Assembly: GCA_963665735.1 (NCBI GenBank)
Contig: OY762444.1
Location: 1,302,001-1,366,000 of the forward strand
Length of the DNA stretch: 64,000 nucleotides
Direction: 5' to 3'
From: CATOSK01 sp963665735
GTDB taxonomy: Bacteria; Chloroflexota; Dehalococcoidia; Lucifugimonadales; UBA3495
In this document: in pieces, positions 26,010-34,702 of the stretch
Layout of the letters: each line of letters opens with the position of its first letter
Position numbering within the stretch: position 1 is the first letter of the stretch
Position numbers and translations under genes: made by a program
Notes under the pieces: model-generated
What the model was told of the DNA's origin: nothing
The model's input: the letters and a program-made list of their open reading frames with translations, nothing else
The model's database searches: none

Positions 26010-26363
26010 ATGCAACAAGCGACGGATTACCGGAGACGAAGCAAGGCTTTCCTAGTCAAAGCCAGGGAGGAATGGGCTGCCGGAGACCTGGAGCAGGCGT
26101 CAGAAAAGGCTTGGGGCGCGGCTGCGTTGATGCTCAAAGAGGTAGCCCAACTGAGAGGGTTGCAGCACGAAACCCACAACCATCTTTTCGGTGTAGTGCG
26201 TATCCTGGTAAGGGAGTCCGGCGACCGGGGATTGCGGCCACTGTTCCGAACCGCCAACGATCTGCACCATAATTTCTACGAAGACCGACTAACCGCCGAT
26301 GAGATTGATGACGATATTCGAGAAGTGGAGCAGTTCGTGGACAAGGTGGAAAGTTTTATCTGA
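26010..26363 (+). CDS. PaREP1/HEPN-like protein
   Basis: About 117 residues from the ATG at 26010; a longer form from 25908 or 25941 is possible, and no start has a good ribosome site. The pattern QASEKAWGAAALMLKEVAQLRG and ANDLHHNFYED matches PaREP1-type proteins of the HEPN clan, four-helix RNA-binding or ribonuclease-like proteins. An Arg five or six residues before the LHH pair (RTANDLHH) fits the R-x(4-6)-H catalytic motif of active HEPN ribonucleases. No nucleotidyltransferase partner is adjacent. Confidence 0.6.
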   Translation: MQQATDYRRRSKAFLVKAREEWAAGDLEQASEKAWGAAALMLKEVAQLRGLQHETHNHLFGVVRILVRESGDRGLRPLFRTANDLHHNFYEDRLTADEIDDDIREVEQFVDKVESFI

Positions 26364-26447
26364 TATGGGGCTTTCCGACAGCAGTCTCTTACCGTCGCAC
26401 AAATGAGTCCCCCAACCAACCCGTCATACTGCCAACCCGTCAAAAAA

Positions 26448-26487
26448 TCCCTTCCCCCTGCCAGGGGGAAGGTTAGGAAGGGGGATG
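26448..26487. repeat. Type A palindrome
   Basis: A C-run/G-run palindrome lies between convergent genes. Confidence 0.75.
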
Positions 26488-26510
26488 ATTCAAATGGCGC
26501 CGCCCAGCGG

Positions 26511-27437
26511 TCAACCGTCAGTAACCCGGTGAACCGCCCCGTCAGGAATCATCCCGCCAAAAAGTTCCGGGTGGATAATTTCCGCCAGAATCTCCAGCCC
26601 ATCAATCAGCCTTGGCCCCAAACGGCTGGTATAGGCCCCGCCGTCAATAACGTAAACCTGCCCCTTCCTCACCGCCGGTAAGTCCTTCCAGCCGGGCAAC
26701 GCCGTCAACAGCGGCAGGTCTTCCAACGCCCGCTCCAGGTCAAACCCGCAGGGCATGAACAAAACCATATCCGGCTGGCTGTCCACCACCTGCTCGCAGG
26801 TCAACCGTCCCGCCCCTTCGTCCTTCGACCCAAAGCAGGGAACGCCGCCAGCCAGTTCCACCATCTCCACAACCCAATGACCGCCGCACAGCAACGGGTC
26901 AACCCATTCAAGTTGCAAAATCCGGGGACGGTCAACCTCGGTTAGAAGTTCCGTCTTGCCGGCCACGGCGTCAATCCGTTCCTGCAACCCGGCGATAAGC
27001 CCTTCGGCCCGTTCCTCTACCCCGGTGGCTTGGCCCACCCGCCGAATATCCTCCAGCACGTCGCCAACATACGTGGGCGTCAGGGAAACCACCTCGGTAG
27101 GTTTCTGGAGCAGCTCGCTCAACTCGGCCACCTGCCGAGCCGACAACGCTCAAACCTCGCAAATCGCCTGGGTCAACAGCAAGTCCGGCTCCGCTTTTTC
27201 CAGCAGCGGTTGGTCCACTTCGTAGATTTTCTGGCCCCGGCTTAACCGTTGGGCGATGGTCTGGCTGATTTCCCCGCTGGTGGGGTGGTGTCCGTCAAAA
27301 ACGCTGCGGACGATAACCGGCTTTTCCCCGGCGGCCGGCGGGTAATCGCAACGGGAAGTAACGCCGTAAAGCTGGTCTTCCAACCCCAACGCATAGACGA
27401 TTTCGGTTGCTCCGGGTTGCAGCGAACAAATCCGCAC
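26511..27437 (-). CDS. BtuF-like corrinoid-binding protein; in-frame UGA, candidate selenoprotein
   Basis: 308 codons if the UGA at 27150-27152 (codon 96) is read through; GTG start at 27437 with GGAGGG just upstream. The N-terminus RICSLQPGATEIVYALGL and CDYP are typical of the PF01497 family related to the vitamin B12-binding protein BtuF, here without signal peptide. The text reads ALLTQ-type block ...TQAICEV-UGA-ALSARQV; relatives have CxVCAV at this place, so UGA replaces the second Cys of a CxxC, giving CxxU. The frame continues cleanly for 211 more family-like codons (PDMVLFMPCGFDLERAL, VYVIDGGAYTSR). A hairpin suited to a bacterial SECIS follows. The alternative is a nonsense mutation or assembly error. 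The role would be corrinoid capture or trafficking. Confidence 0.75.
27119..27152 (-). promoter_or_regulatory. Candidate bacterial SECIS hairpin after in-frame UGA
   Basis: On the minus strand, sixteen bases after the UGA, a five-base loop AGGUG (27133-27129) closes a ten-pair stem: UCGGCUCGGC (27143-27134) with GCCGAGUUGA (27128-27119), two pairs being G-U. Bacterial SECIS elements as described have a stem soon after the UGA, a small apical loop ~16-37 bases downstream and a G in the first two loop positions. All are met here. Confidence 0.5.
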
Positions 27438-27462
27438 TGGCCCTCCAAAAAACCGGGGTTGG

Positions 27463-27930
27463 TTAGTCCTCAGCGATTTCGATAACGCACTCGACGATTA
27501 CGGCGTTATTGCCGGGCAATGCCCCCATTCCGGGAGCGGAACGCGCGTGGCGTCCCGCCTCTCCAAACAAAGCCACGAACAGGTCTGATGCCCCGTCCAC
27601 CACCTGCGCCTGCTCCGTAAAGTCCGGCGCGCTGTTGACCATCCCCACCACTTTCAGAATGTGGCCCACCCGGTCCAGGTCGCCCAATTCCGCTTTCATC
27701 CGAGTCAACAGGTTCAGGGCGCACAGCCGCGCCGCCCGGTATCCTTCTTCCGTGGTCAAGTCCGCGCCCAGCTTGCCGGCAACGGCCGGCCCGTCCCCCT
27801 GACGGGAACCCACCCCGGCCAGCCACATAACCCCGCCGCTGCGGGCGGCCGGCAGGTAGTTCCCCGCCGGCGGTGGTGGCGCTGGCAGCGTATAACCCAA
27901 GTCGGCCAGTCTATTTTCAATTTCAGGCAT
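27463..27930 (-). CDS. RidA/YjgF family protein
   Basis: 155 residues from the ATG at 27930. Landmarks: ENRLADLGYTLP, GNYLPAARSGGVMWLAGVGS, GEAGRHARSAPGMGALPGNNAVIVECVIE. The length and the RSAPG-x-GALPGN-x-VIVE end place it in the YjgF/Atu-type RidA group, trimeric imine deaminases that clear reactive enamines. It sits just downstream of an enoyl-CoA hydratase and upstream of the BtuF-like gene on the same strand. Confidence 0.88.
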   Translation of the reverse strand: MPEIENRLADLGYTLPAPPPPAGNYLPAARSGGVMWLAGVGSRQGDGPAVAGKLGADLTTEEGYRAARLCALNLLTRMKAELGDLDRVGHILKVVGMVNSAPDFTEQAQVVDGASDLFVALFGEAGRHARSAPGMGALPGNNAVIVECVIEIAED

Positions 27931-27970
27931 TTCAACCAACCACGGGCCGGCAACTCCGCCGGCCGGCGTT

Positions 27971-28792
27971 TTACGAATTTCCGAACCGGGCGTCCCGCCA
28001 GTCCAGCGCGGCCCGCAATCCCTTTTCCTGACGGATGTTGTTGAACTCTTCCTGCTCCGGCGAAACGCTGGTATCAAAGTGGGTCATCAATTCCAGGTTG
28101 TGGTTTAACGAGGCCAGAAACCCCATCCCTTCCAACGCCCGGTTGACCGAAATCTTGGTCATCCGCACCCCAACTGCCGACAGCATGGCAATCTTCCCGG
28201 CGATGCGCTCGCACTCCGCTATCAACTCATCATGGGGAACCACCCGGCTGACCAGGCCGATACGGGCCGCTTCGTAGGCGTCCACCGTGTCCCCGGTAAG
28301 CAGCAGTTCCTTGGCGTTGGCCAGGTTGGCGCTGAACGGCGTAATCAGAAAGGGAGGCCCCAGCCCGGCGCGGATTTCCGGCTCTCCCATCACCGCCCGA
28401 TCCGACGCCAACTTGATGTCGCATACCTGCACCAGTTCGCAGGCCCCGGCCAAGGCGTAGCCGTTAACCGCGGCGATGACCGGCTTGCCCAGGTTCCACA
28501 CCATCAGGAAAGTGTCAACGTAGCTTTTCAGATGCTCCCGCCAGTCCGCCGGTTCCATTTCGTGAGGGTCGCCGGAATCCGGCCCCCGTTCCAGGTCAAA
28601 CCCCGCCGAAAACGCCCTTCCCGCCCCGGTAAGAATCACCACCCGGATATCCGGGTCGGCGTCAATGACTTCCAGCGCCTCCCGGAACTCGGCCAACAAA
28701 GTGGCGTTCAGTGCGTTCAGCTTTTCCGGGCGGTTTAACGTCAGGTAGCAAATCGCGTCCTTCTTTTCGTAAATGAGACACTGGAACGCCAC
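27971..28792 (-). CDS. Enoyl-CoA hydratase/isomerase family protein
   Basis: 273 residues from a GTG at 28792, chosen because AGAGGGG lies ~10 bases upstream. Crotonase-fold landmarks: LTLNRPEKLNALN, oxyanion-hole loop GRAFSAGFDLERG, NGYALAGACELVQVCDIKLAS, and GEPEIRAGLGPP with Glu at the usual catalytic loop. It acts on an acyl-CoA intermediate; the exact step (hydration, isomerisation or hydrolysis) is unresolved. Confidence 0.9.
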   Translation of the reverse strand: MAFQCLIYEKKDAICYLTLNRPEKLNALNATLLAEFREALEVIDADPDIRVVILTGAGRAFSAGFDLERGPDSGDPHEMEPADWREHLKSYVDTFLMVWNLGKPVIAAVNGYALAGACELVQVCDIKLASDRAVMGEPEIRAGLGPPFLITPFSANLANAKELLLTGDTVDAYEAARIGLVSRVVPHDELIAECERIAGKIAMLSAVGVRMTKISVNRALEGMGFLASLNHNLELMTHFDTSVSPEQEEFNNIRQEKGLRAALDWRDARFGNS

Positions 28793-28893
28793 TAATCCAA
28801 CCCCTCTGGACAACTACGGAATAGGAAAATTACGGTTGGCTATGCAAAAACCGCCCCGGACGGCAGAATCGGATTAACCCGCTGATTGACCCG

Positions 28894-29628
28894 TCAGGGG
28901 CCTACTTCAATCACGACCCGTTCAATGAACACCCGCTCCGTCGGCACGGATGCCTCCCCCAGGGGCGACGCCTTAACCGGCGTGTTGGCGATGGTATCCA
29001 GCACCGGCAACCCCTCCTTTACCTGCCCGAAGATGGTGTAGTTGGGCGGCAAGCCATACTCGCCGGCGTGGATGATGAAAAACTGGCTGCCGTTGGTATT
29101 CGGCCCGGCGTTGGCCATCGCCAAAATCCCCTTGGTGTAGGCCCGGTTCACCGGCTCGTCGGCGAAACGATACCCCGGCCCACCGCTGCCCGTTCCCGTC
29201 GGGTCGCCCGTCTGCACCATGAAGTCCTTGATTATCCGGTGGAAAATCACCCCGTCGTAGAAGCCTTCCCGGGACAGAAAGACGAAGTTGTTAACCGTGT
29301 TGGGGGCGTCCGCCGGGAATAACTCCGCCGTCAGTTCCCCCCGGTTGGTGATTATCCTGGCGGTGTAGTTCTTTCCCGTCTCAATGCTCATGGCCGGCGG
29401 CGCCGAGTATTGGCGGGAACGGGAAGTCCCACCGCCGGCGCTCCCCCCGGACGGCGCGGACGCGGCCGGCGGAGCGTCGCCCCCGGCGACAGTTTCCCCT
29501 CCCGCCGGCGCGCTGACCGGCGTGGGAGCTTCCGCGTCCTCCGACCCCTCCGGCGGAGCCAGCAGGCACCCCGCCAGCAGCAGAATCACCGGCAGCAGCA
29601 ACAGGAAAAAGGTTCTTCCTCTAATCAT
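28894..29628 (-). CDS. Cyclophilin-type peptidyl-prolyl isomerase lipoprotein
   Basis: 244 residues. A lipoprotein signal ends in LLAGC with Cys at residue 21; a ~55-residue Ala/Gly/Ser/Pro linker follows. The cyclophilin domain begins near residue 85 and shows FHRIIKDFMVQTGDPTGTGSGGPGY, MANAGPNTNGSQFFI and FGQV. It should be membrane-anchored outside the cell and assist folding of secreted proteins. Confidence 0.92.
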   Translation of the reverse strand: MIRGRTFFLLLLPVILLLAGCLLAPPEGSEDAEAPTPVSAPAGGETVAGGDAPPAASAPSGGSAGGGTSRSRQYSAPPAMSIETGKNYTARIITNRGELTAELFPADAPNTVNNFVFLSREGFYDGVIFHRIIKDFMVQTGDPTGTGSGGPGYRFADEPVNRAYTKGILAMANAGPNTNGSQFFIIHAGEYGLPPNYTIFGQVKEGLPVLDTIANTPVKASPLGEASVPTERVFIERVVIEVGP

Positions 29629-29681
29629 GCCTCATCAACTTTTCCACGTTGGGATTTCCAATGGCGGGAACAACTGGACGT

Positions 29682-29752
29682 ATTGTCATTCCGGCGAAAG
29701 CCCGAATCCGGCCCCTGCCCCCTCGATGAGGGAAGGTTAGGATGGGGGCGAA
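29682..29752. repeat. Diverged type B plus type A palindrome
   Basis: A worn ATTCCGGC copy (29682-29711) is followed directly by a C-run/G-run palindrome (29714-29752). Confidence 0.65.
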
Positions 29753-29774
29753 AATGTCGCCTTGACCTCGTTTC

Positions 29775-30461
29775 CTAGTAGGGCCGGGTAATCTTGGCAA
29801 CCTCTTTCAAAGCCTCCATCGAAAAATCGGGAGACTTGCACAGGCTGATGGTCTTGTCCTCGTAATCGGCGATTTCCGCAACCTTGGCCGGAATCCGGTC
29901 CGCCAAGTCAAAGGGAATGTGCGTGACGCCGTGCTTGTCCCCGTGAATCAGGTCGCCGGTGTTCACCGTCAGCCCGCCCACCGTGACCGGAATCCCAATC
30001 TCCACCAGGTGAACGTAAGCGTGGGAAACCGAAACTTCCTTGGCGTAGAAGTGGAAACCCAACTCATGCACTTCGTCCAGGTCCCGCACCGTGCCGTCGG
30101 TAGCCACTCCCACCGCGCCCAAAGCCTTGTGAATGTTCCCCTGCACTTCGCCCCAGTAAGCCCCCAGGGGCGGGTTGTCAATGTCATGCAGGATAATGAA
30201 CCGGGGCGCCGGAACCGACGCAATCAAGTCCCACCAGTCCTCCCGCGCCACGTTCCGGCCCTCCGGCTGGTTGGCGCTGATAACCCCCGTCACTGCGTAA
30301 CCGATGGTGGGGGCAAAGTCCTGGAAGATGGAACGAATTTCCGGCAGCATGAAACCGTGGTTCTTGGGCCGGTAGTTGAAACCCTCAATGGCGTTGCAGA
30401 TGCTCGGCCCATCAATCTGCCGCAGGGAGTTCAGGGTTTCCTCGCTAATCGTCTGGTACAC
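29775..30461 (-). CDS. RraA-like aldolase/demethylmenaquinone methyltransferase-fold protein
   Basis: 228 residues, GTG start with GAGGAGGT upstream. RraA-fold landmarks: DGPSICNAIEGF, FIILHDIDNPPLGAYWGEVQGNIH (substrate and metal loop), VATDGTVRDLDE, and NTGDLIHGDKHGVTHIP. RraA-like proteins include 4-hydroxy-4-methyl-2-oxoglutarate/oxaloacetate aldolases; the RNase E inhibitor role is limited to some bacteria. An aldolase-type role is more likely here. Confidence 0.85.
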   Translation of the reverse strand: MYQTISEETLNSLRQIDGPSICNAIEGFNYRPKNHGFMLPEIRSIFQDFAPTIGYAVTGVISANQPEGRNVAREDWWDLIASVPAPRFIILHDIDNPPLGAYWGEVQGNIHKALGAVGVATDGTVRDLDEVHELGFHFYAKEVSVSHAYVHLVEIGIPVTVGGLTVNTGDLIHGDKHGVTHIPFDLADRIPAKVAEIADYEDKTISLCKSPDFSMEALKEVAKITRPY

Positions 30462-30648
30462 GGTTTAGACCTCCTCAGTTCGGTACGGAGCCAGCCCGGG
30501 CGGGGCAAAGCCAGGTTGGGATTTGAAACCCCGTCGCCCCATCATTCAGGCAGTTTCCAAACACAGCCATGAGCATAACAGAAACCGCCCCCCAGGTGAA
30601 GATTAACCCCGGACTCGGCGCCGTTTCCGGTAAAGGGTTTGTCAAAAA

Positions 30649-30969
30649 TCCCTTCCCCCGTCAAGGGGGAAGGTTAGGATGGGGGTGACGCCACCACCAT
30701 CATTCCCGCACCACCACCGCCGTCAATCCCGCCACCTACCCGTCATTCCCGCGAAAGCGGGAATCCAAATCCACCGCCCAAACCAACCTCGCCACGACTT
30801 GGAAACTATCTCAAAACGAAACCACCTTAAAGTCTCCCCCTTTGTAAAGGGGGATTAAGGGGGATTTTTCCTCTCCCCAAGGCTGTTCGTTCAATCTCTT
30901 GAGAAAGTTCCTCAACAATCCGAAAAACCCCCTCCCCCTAATCAGGGGGAGGGTTGGGGAGGGGGTGAA
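30649..30969. repeat. Repeat cluster: type A x3 and type B
   Basis: In the ~520-base spacer between RraA and the metallopeptidase: type A at 30649-30688, type B at 30740-30768, an AT-richer C-run/G-run variant at 30833-30869 and type A at 30927-30969. I see no gene in this spacer. Confidence 0.75.
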
Positions 30970-30980
30970 ACCGTTACCCC

Positions 30981-32258
30981 TCAATAACCCCATGGGTACG
31001 AATCATCATCGGCATCCTCTTCCTTGGGCCGCAGTTTCCTTAGGATGTATCGCGTCCCCACCACCGCCATGACCAGCAGGAACAGTCCCCCCAACAACCA
31101 GGAATTGAACAGCAAAAATGGCGTCGCCGGATTGAACCTCCCGGCGGGGTTTCCCGAATCCCCCGCGCCGCTCTCCCGCCAACGCTCATCCAACTGGTCC
31201 AAGTCCAGGCCATAAACGTCAATCAACGCCTCTTCCACGCCGCTGCCCCCGGCAATCCGACCCAGGAACCCTTGAAACTCCCCGAGACCGTACTCTTCCA
31301 CCAGGAACCTGACCACGCTTTCCGATTTCAGGTAAAACAGGCCAATGCCTTCCGGGTCTCCCGATACCGCATTCATCGCCCGCAGCGGCAAGGGGTAGTC
31401 GCCCAGGTTTCGCCCGCCGTGGTAGTGGTTCCCCGGCTCGACGTAGCTGGCCAACCCTTCATCCAGCCAGGCCGGCGTCGGTTCAACGGCGTCCCTCAAC
31501 TTCTGCGCCAGCAGCAGGTGAGCGGCCTCGTGGACAATCAAACTTCGGTCCAAACCGATTCCCAGAAACACCCCGGTTTGAGGAAAGGCGTACCCGTGAA
31601 AGACTTGCCGTTCCGTGATGGTGCGGCTCCGTTGCGGAAAAGCGGAAACCGCCTCGCTGTACCCGTTATAGATGAAACCCCGGATAGGCTCCGGTTCCGT
31701 CAGACCCAGCAGTTTTTCCACTTCCGCCAAGTCGTCCTTCAACCGCTCCGCCGCATCCTCAACCCTTTGCCTTGGCAAGTCGTGGTAGTAAAGCGTCAGC
31801 GGCCCCACCTGCGCCTTTTCCCACCGGAACCGGCCATCCACGTATTCCAGGGTTCGGAAAGGGGTTTCCAGTTGATTCCCCGCCGCGTCCCGCACCGAAA
31901 AACCGTATTCCACGGTGGTTCCCGGCGGCAGGTAGGCCGCCCCACCCAGCAGGTTGTCCCAACGGACGTTGACCCTTTTCCCCGGCGTGAACTCCCCGGC
32001 GGCGTAGGAAAGCACCCTGGACCCGGCCAGCCGGTAGTTAAGCTGCGCCCAGGTAATTTCCGAATCCGATTCCACGGTCACGCCCAGCGCAAGCCCCTCC
32101 GGGAAGTTGACCTCCTGGCTCTGGTGCAAGACCCGGATTCCCCCGGTCTGCGCGGCAACTTCCCGCACTCCCGCCGCCCAGACCAACAGCCCGCACAGCA
32201 AAAACGCCGCCGCCAACCCCGGCCAAATCCCCATGACTGCGTTGGCTGAAAACTTCAC
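30981..32258 (-). CDS. Secreted, membrane-anchored zinc metallopeptidase (peptidase MA-like)
   Basis: 425 residues, GTG start. N-terminal signal peptide (~1-36). A beta-rich domain runs to ~residue 150. The zinc motif HEAAHLLLAQKL lies near residue 240 with the third ligand region WLDEGLASYVEPG following: gluzincin-type peptidase MA. A single C-terminal membrane helix (~370-395, PFLLFNSWLLGGLFLLVMAVV) precedes a basic-acidic tail. The catalytic part would face outward. Substrate unknown. Confidence 0.82.
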   Translation of the reverse strand: MKFSANAVMGIWPGLAAAFLLCGLLVWAAGVREVAAQTGGIRVLHQSQEVNFPEGLALGVTVESDSEITWAQLNYRLAGSRVLSYAAGEFTPGKRVNVRWDNLLGGAAYLPPGTTVEYGFSVRDAAGNQLETPFRTLEYVDGRFRWEKAQVGPLTLYYHDLPRQRVEDAAERLKDDLAEVEKLLGLTEPEPIRGFIYNGYSEAVSAFPQRSRTITERQVFHGYAFPQTGVFLGIGLDRSLIVHEAAHLLLAQKLRDAVEPTPAWLDEGLASYVEPGNHYHGGRNLGDYPLPLRAMNAVSGDPEGIGLFYLKSESVVRFLVEEYGLGEFQGFLGRIAGGSGVEEALIDVYGLDLDQLDERWRESGAGDSGNPAGRFNPATPFLLFNSWLLGGLFLLVMAVVGTRYILRKLRPKEEDADDDSYPWGY

Positions 32259-32287
32259 GTTGTCTTTAACGGGAGAGTCTAACCGAT

Positions 32288-33484
32288 TCAGGCCAGGAAC
32301 CGCCGCCGGGCCTCTTCCATCGTCCGCTGGTACACTTCCTGGAGCGGCAACCCCGACGATTGGGCTATGCGGCGGCAGTCCTCATACTCCGGCGACACGC
32401 TGACCGGCTTCCCATCCAGCAGTTTCACCTTGACGCTGACCTCCCCCAATTCCGTATCCAATGCGAAACTTTGCCTTTGGGCAACGTACCGCTCCGCCCG
32501 TCGGGTGCGTATTCCCAGCGTCGGCGTTTCCCGCAGAATCAACTCCACCGCCGCCGATTCCAGCCTATCGGGAACCAGTGCCGAAAGCAGTATCCCCGGC
32601 CGGTTCTTTTTCATCTGTATCGAGGTGTGCCAAACGTCCAGCGCGCCCAGCGCAAACAGCCGTTCCTGGACGTACCCCAGAATTTCCCCGGTGGCGTCAT
32701 CCAGGTTGGTTTCCAGCAGCGTTACCACAGCCGGCGGCCCGGCAGTTTCGGCGTCGGCGGTTTCCCCCAGCCAGACCCGCGTCACGTTGGGAAACTCCGC
32801 CGGGTCTTTGGCCCCCAACCCCACGCCAATTCCCGATACGGTCATCCCCGGGCGGTCAAACTCGGCCAAAGTTGCAATTATCGCCGCCCCGGTGGGGGTG
32901 GTAAGCTCCCCGGCCCCCCGCTGCCACGGCTGTTCCGGGGCCAGGGGCGCCTTGGCGGCCGCCGCCAATTCCAGGGTGGCCGGCGCCGGATTCGAGTACC
33001 CGCCGGCCCACCGGGGCGGTGTCGCCTCCCCAACCACCAGCGGGGCCGCGTAAATCCTTTCCACCCCCAAGCGCTCCAAACAGACGGCGAACCCCACCAC
33101 ATCCACCAGGGTATCCAGCGTCCCCAGTTCTTCCAGCTCCAGGACTTCCTGCGGTTCCCCGTGAACCCGACTTTCCGCCCGCCAAAGCGCGCGCAAGACC
33201 CTTTCCGCCCATTCCTTCACCGCAGGAGTCAGCCAACTATCCGAAACGGTTTCCAGCAATTCCCGGGGCTTGAACCGCCGGTGATTTTCCAGGTCCACCG
33301 TCAACTGTACGCCCCTGACTTCGCACCGGACGCCGGGCCGGGCGGAAACCTCATACCCGGTCAAACCCAACTTGCCCAACTCGGCAACCACCGCATCCAA
33401 AGGAACGCCCAAGTCCACCATCGCCCCCAGCAGCATATCCCCGCTGGCCCCCCCGATGGACTGGATATAGGCGACCTTCGCCAC
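32288..33484 (-). CDS. larC: LarC, nickel insertion protein of the NPN cofactor pathway
   Basis: 398 residues in one continuous frame, GTG start. N-terminal YIQSIGGASGDMLLGAMVDLG is the family signature; GYSNPAPATLELA, TTPTGAAIIATLAEF and LETNLDDATGEILGYV follow. LarC inserts nickel into the pincer nucleotide used by lactate racemase LarA and other racemases/epimerases. In Lactobacillus the gene is split by a programmed frameshift; here it is not. It begins four bases after larE. Confidence 0.92.
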   Translation of the reverse strand: MAKVAYIQSIGGASGDMLLGAMVDLGVPLDAVVAELGKLGLTGYEVSARPGVRCEVRGVQLTVDLENHRRFKPRELLETVSDSWLTPAVKEWAERVLRALWRAESRVHGEPQEVLELEELGTLDTLVDVVGFAVCLERLGVERIYAAPLVVGEATPPRWAGGYSNPAPATLELAAAAKAPLAPEQPWQRGAGELTTPTGAAIIATLAEFDRPGMTVSGIGVGLGAKDPAEFPNVTRVWLGETADAETAGPPAVVTLLETNLDDATGEILGYVQERLFALGALDVWHTSIQMKKNRPGILLSALVPDRLESAAVELILRETPTLGIRTRRAERYVAQRQSFALDTELGEVSVKVKLLDGKPVSVSPEYEDCRRIAQSSGLPLQEVYQRTMEEARRRFLA

Positions 33485-33488
33485 GCCG

Positions 33489-34346
33489 TCAGCCGGTTGG
33501 CGACGGGCCGGCCGGTTTCACCCCCGCCCGGTCTGATTGCAAAACGTCATTCAGGCTGCCCGACCTCAATCCGTTCAAGTCCAGCGAAACCCACAAGTAC
33601 CCAATCTTTTTCAACTGCGAAACAATTTCCCGCCGGTGCGCCAGGGCCAGTTCCATTTCCGACTCCCCGACCTCAATGCGGCAAACCTGGTCATGGTGAC
33701 GCGCCCGCACCTCCCTAAGTCCCAACTTCCGCAAAACGTCCTCGGCCCGTTCAATCTTCGACAGCGTTTCCACGCTGACCGGCGTGCCGTAGGGGATGCG
33801 CGACGAAAGACACGGCTGGGCCGGCTTGTCCCAAATGGGCAAACCCAACTCCCGCGCCGCCGCCCGCACCATATCCTTGGAAAATCCCGCCTCCACCAGC
33901 GGGCTGCGTACCCGGTGTTCCTCCGCCGCCGTCAGCCCGGGGCGGAAATCTCCCAGGTCATCGGTATTGGCCCCGTTGACCACCCAGGCGTAACCTTCCC
34001 GGAGGGCCAGCGCCGCCAGTTGGTCGTAAAGCTCCGTCTTGCAGAAGTAGCACCGCTGCGGCGAATTAGCCCGGTATCCTTCCCGTTCCATTTCCTTGGT
34101 ATTGATGATTCGGTGGGCCAACCCGAACTGCCGGGCTACACCCTCGGCCTCTGCCAACTCCCGCGCCGCCAACGCCGGAGACACCGCCGTTACTGCCAGC
34201 GCGCGCTCCCCCAGGGTTTGCGCCGCCGCCACCGCCACCAAAGCGCTGTCCACCCCGCCGGAGTAGGCCACCACCACCGACCCCATCTCGCCAAGAATGG
34301 CCTTCAGCGACCCAATACCGTCGGCAACCGAAACTCCCATGAACAT
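33489..34346 (-). CDS. larE: LarE, ATP-dependent sulfur transferase of the NPN cofactor pathway
   Basis: About 285 residues; ATG at 34346 or 34340, with an upstream TTG also possible. PP-loop VVAYSGGVDSALVA binds ATP. RCYFCKTELY and QPCLSSRIPYG supply three cysteines. LarE converts the biotin-like pyridinium dicarboxylate adenylate into its dithiocarboxylate. Forms with one Cys sacrifice its sulfur, whereas forms with three Cys are reported to bind a 4Fe-4S cluster and act repeatedly; this one looks like the three-Cys kind (inference). LarB and LarA are not in the window. Confidence 0.92.
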   Translation of the reverse strand: MFMGVSVADGIGSLKAILGEMGSVVVAYSGGVDSALVAVAAAQTLGERALAVTAVSPALAARELAEAEGVARQFGLAHRIINTKEMEREGYRANSPQRCYFCKTELYDQLAALALREGYAWVVNGANTDDLGDFRPGLTAAEEHRVRSPLVEAGFSKDMVRAAARELGLPIWDKPAQPCLSSRIPYGTPVSVETLSKIERAEDVLRKLGLREVRARHHDQVCRIEVGESEMELALAHRREIVSQLKKIGYLWVSLDLNGLRSGSLNDVLQSDRAGVKPAGPSPTG

Positions 34347-34447
34347 CCCCAAAGAAAAAACTCCGTAAACTCAACCGCCATTCTACTATCCCCCCGTCCC
34401 GTTAACCATCCCCGCCCGGGATTTTGCAGGGCCTTTCCAAAGTTGGA

Positions 34448-34475
34448 CCGTCATTCCGGCGGAGGCCGGAATCCA
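34448..34475. repeat. Type B palindrome
   Basis: A single ATTCCGGC-GGAG-GCCGGAAT copy lies between larE and the tRNA-Val. Confidence 0.75.
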
Positions 34476-34575
34476 GTAGTTTGGATGACCGAACCGTTCC
34501 GGATTCCTGAGAAAGTGCGAATGACGGGTTGGGGGGCCAGACGGTCAACAGCGACTTTGGAAACACCTTGGGGAT

Positions 34576-34605
34576 ATTGACCGCCGGGGCCGCGCATTGC
34601 TACAC
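34576..34605 (+). promoter_or_regulatory. Sigma70-type promoter of tRNA-Val
   Basis: TTGACC (34576-34581), 18-base spacer, TACACT (34600-34605); the tRNA starts 20 bases further on. Confidence 0.6.
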
Positions 34606-34625
34606 TACACCCCGTTGGAACTTGG

Positions 34626-34702
34626 GGGCGGTTAGCTCAGTTGGTTAGAGTACTTGCTCGACACGCAAGAGGTCAGTGGTTCGAGTCCACTACCGCCCAC
34701 CA
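34626..34702 (+). tRNA. tRNA-Val(GAC)
   Basis: A complete cloverleaf: acceptor GGGCGGT/ACCGCCC, D-arm GCTC/GAGT, anticodon stem CTTGC/GCAAG with loop TCGACAC (anticodon GAC), T-arm AGTGG/CCACT, encoded CCA. Position 33 before the anticodon is C instead of the near-universal U. Confidence 0.95.

Noticed and set aside
26511..27146. Separate gene downstream of the UGA in the BtuF-like locus
   Set aside because: The only start codon available is a TTG just after the UGA with no ribosome site, and both parts are halves of one family domain in the same frame.
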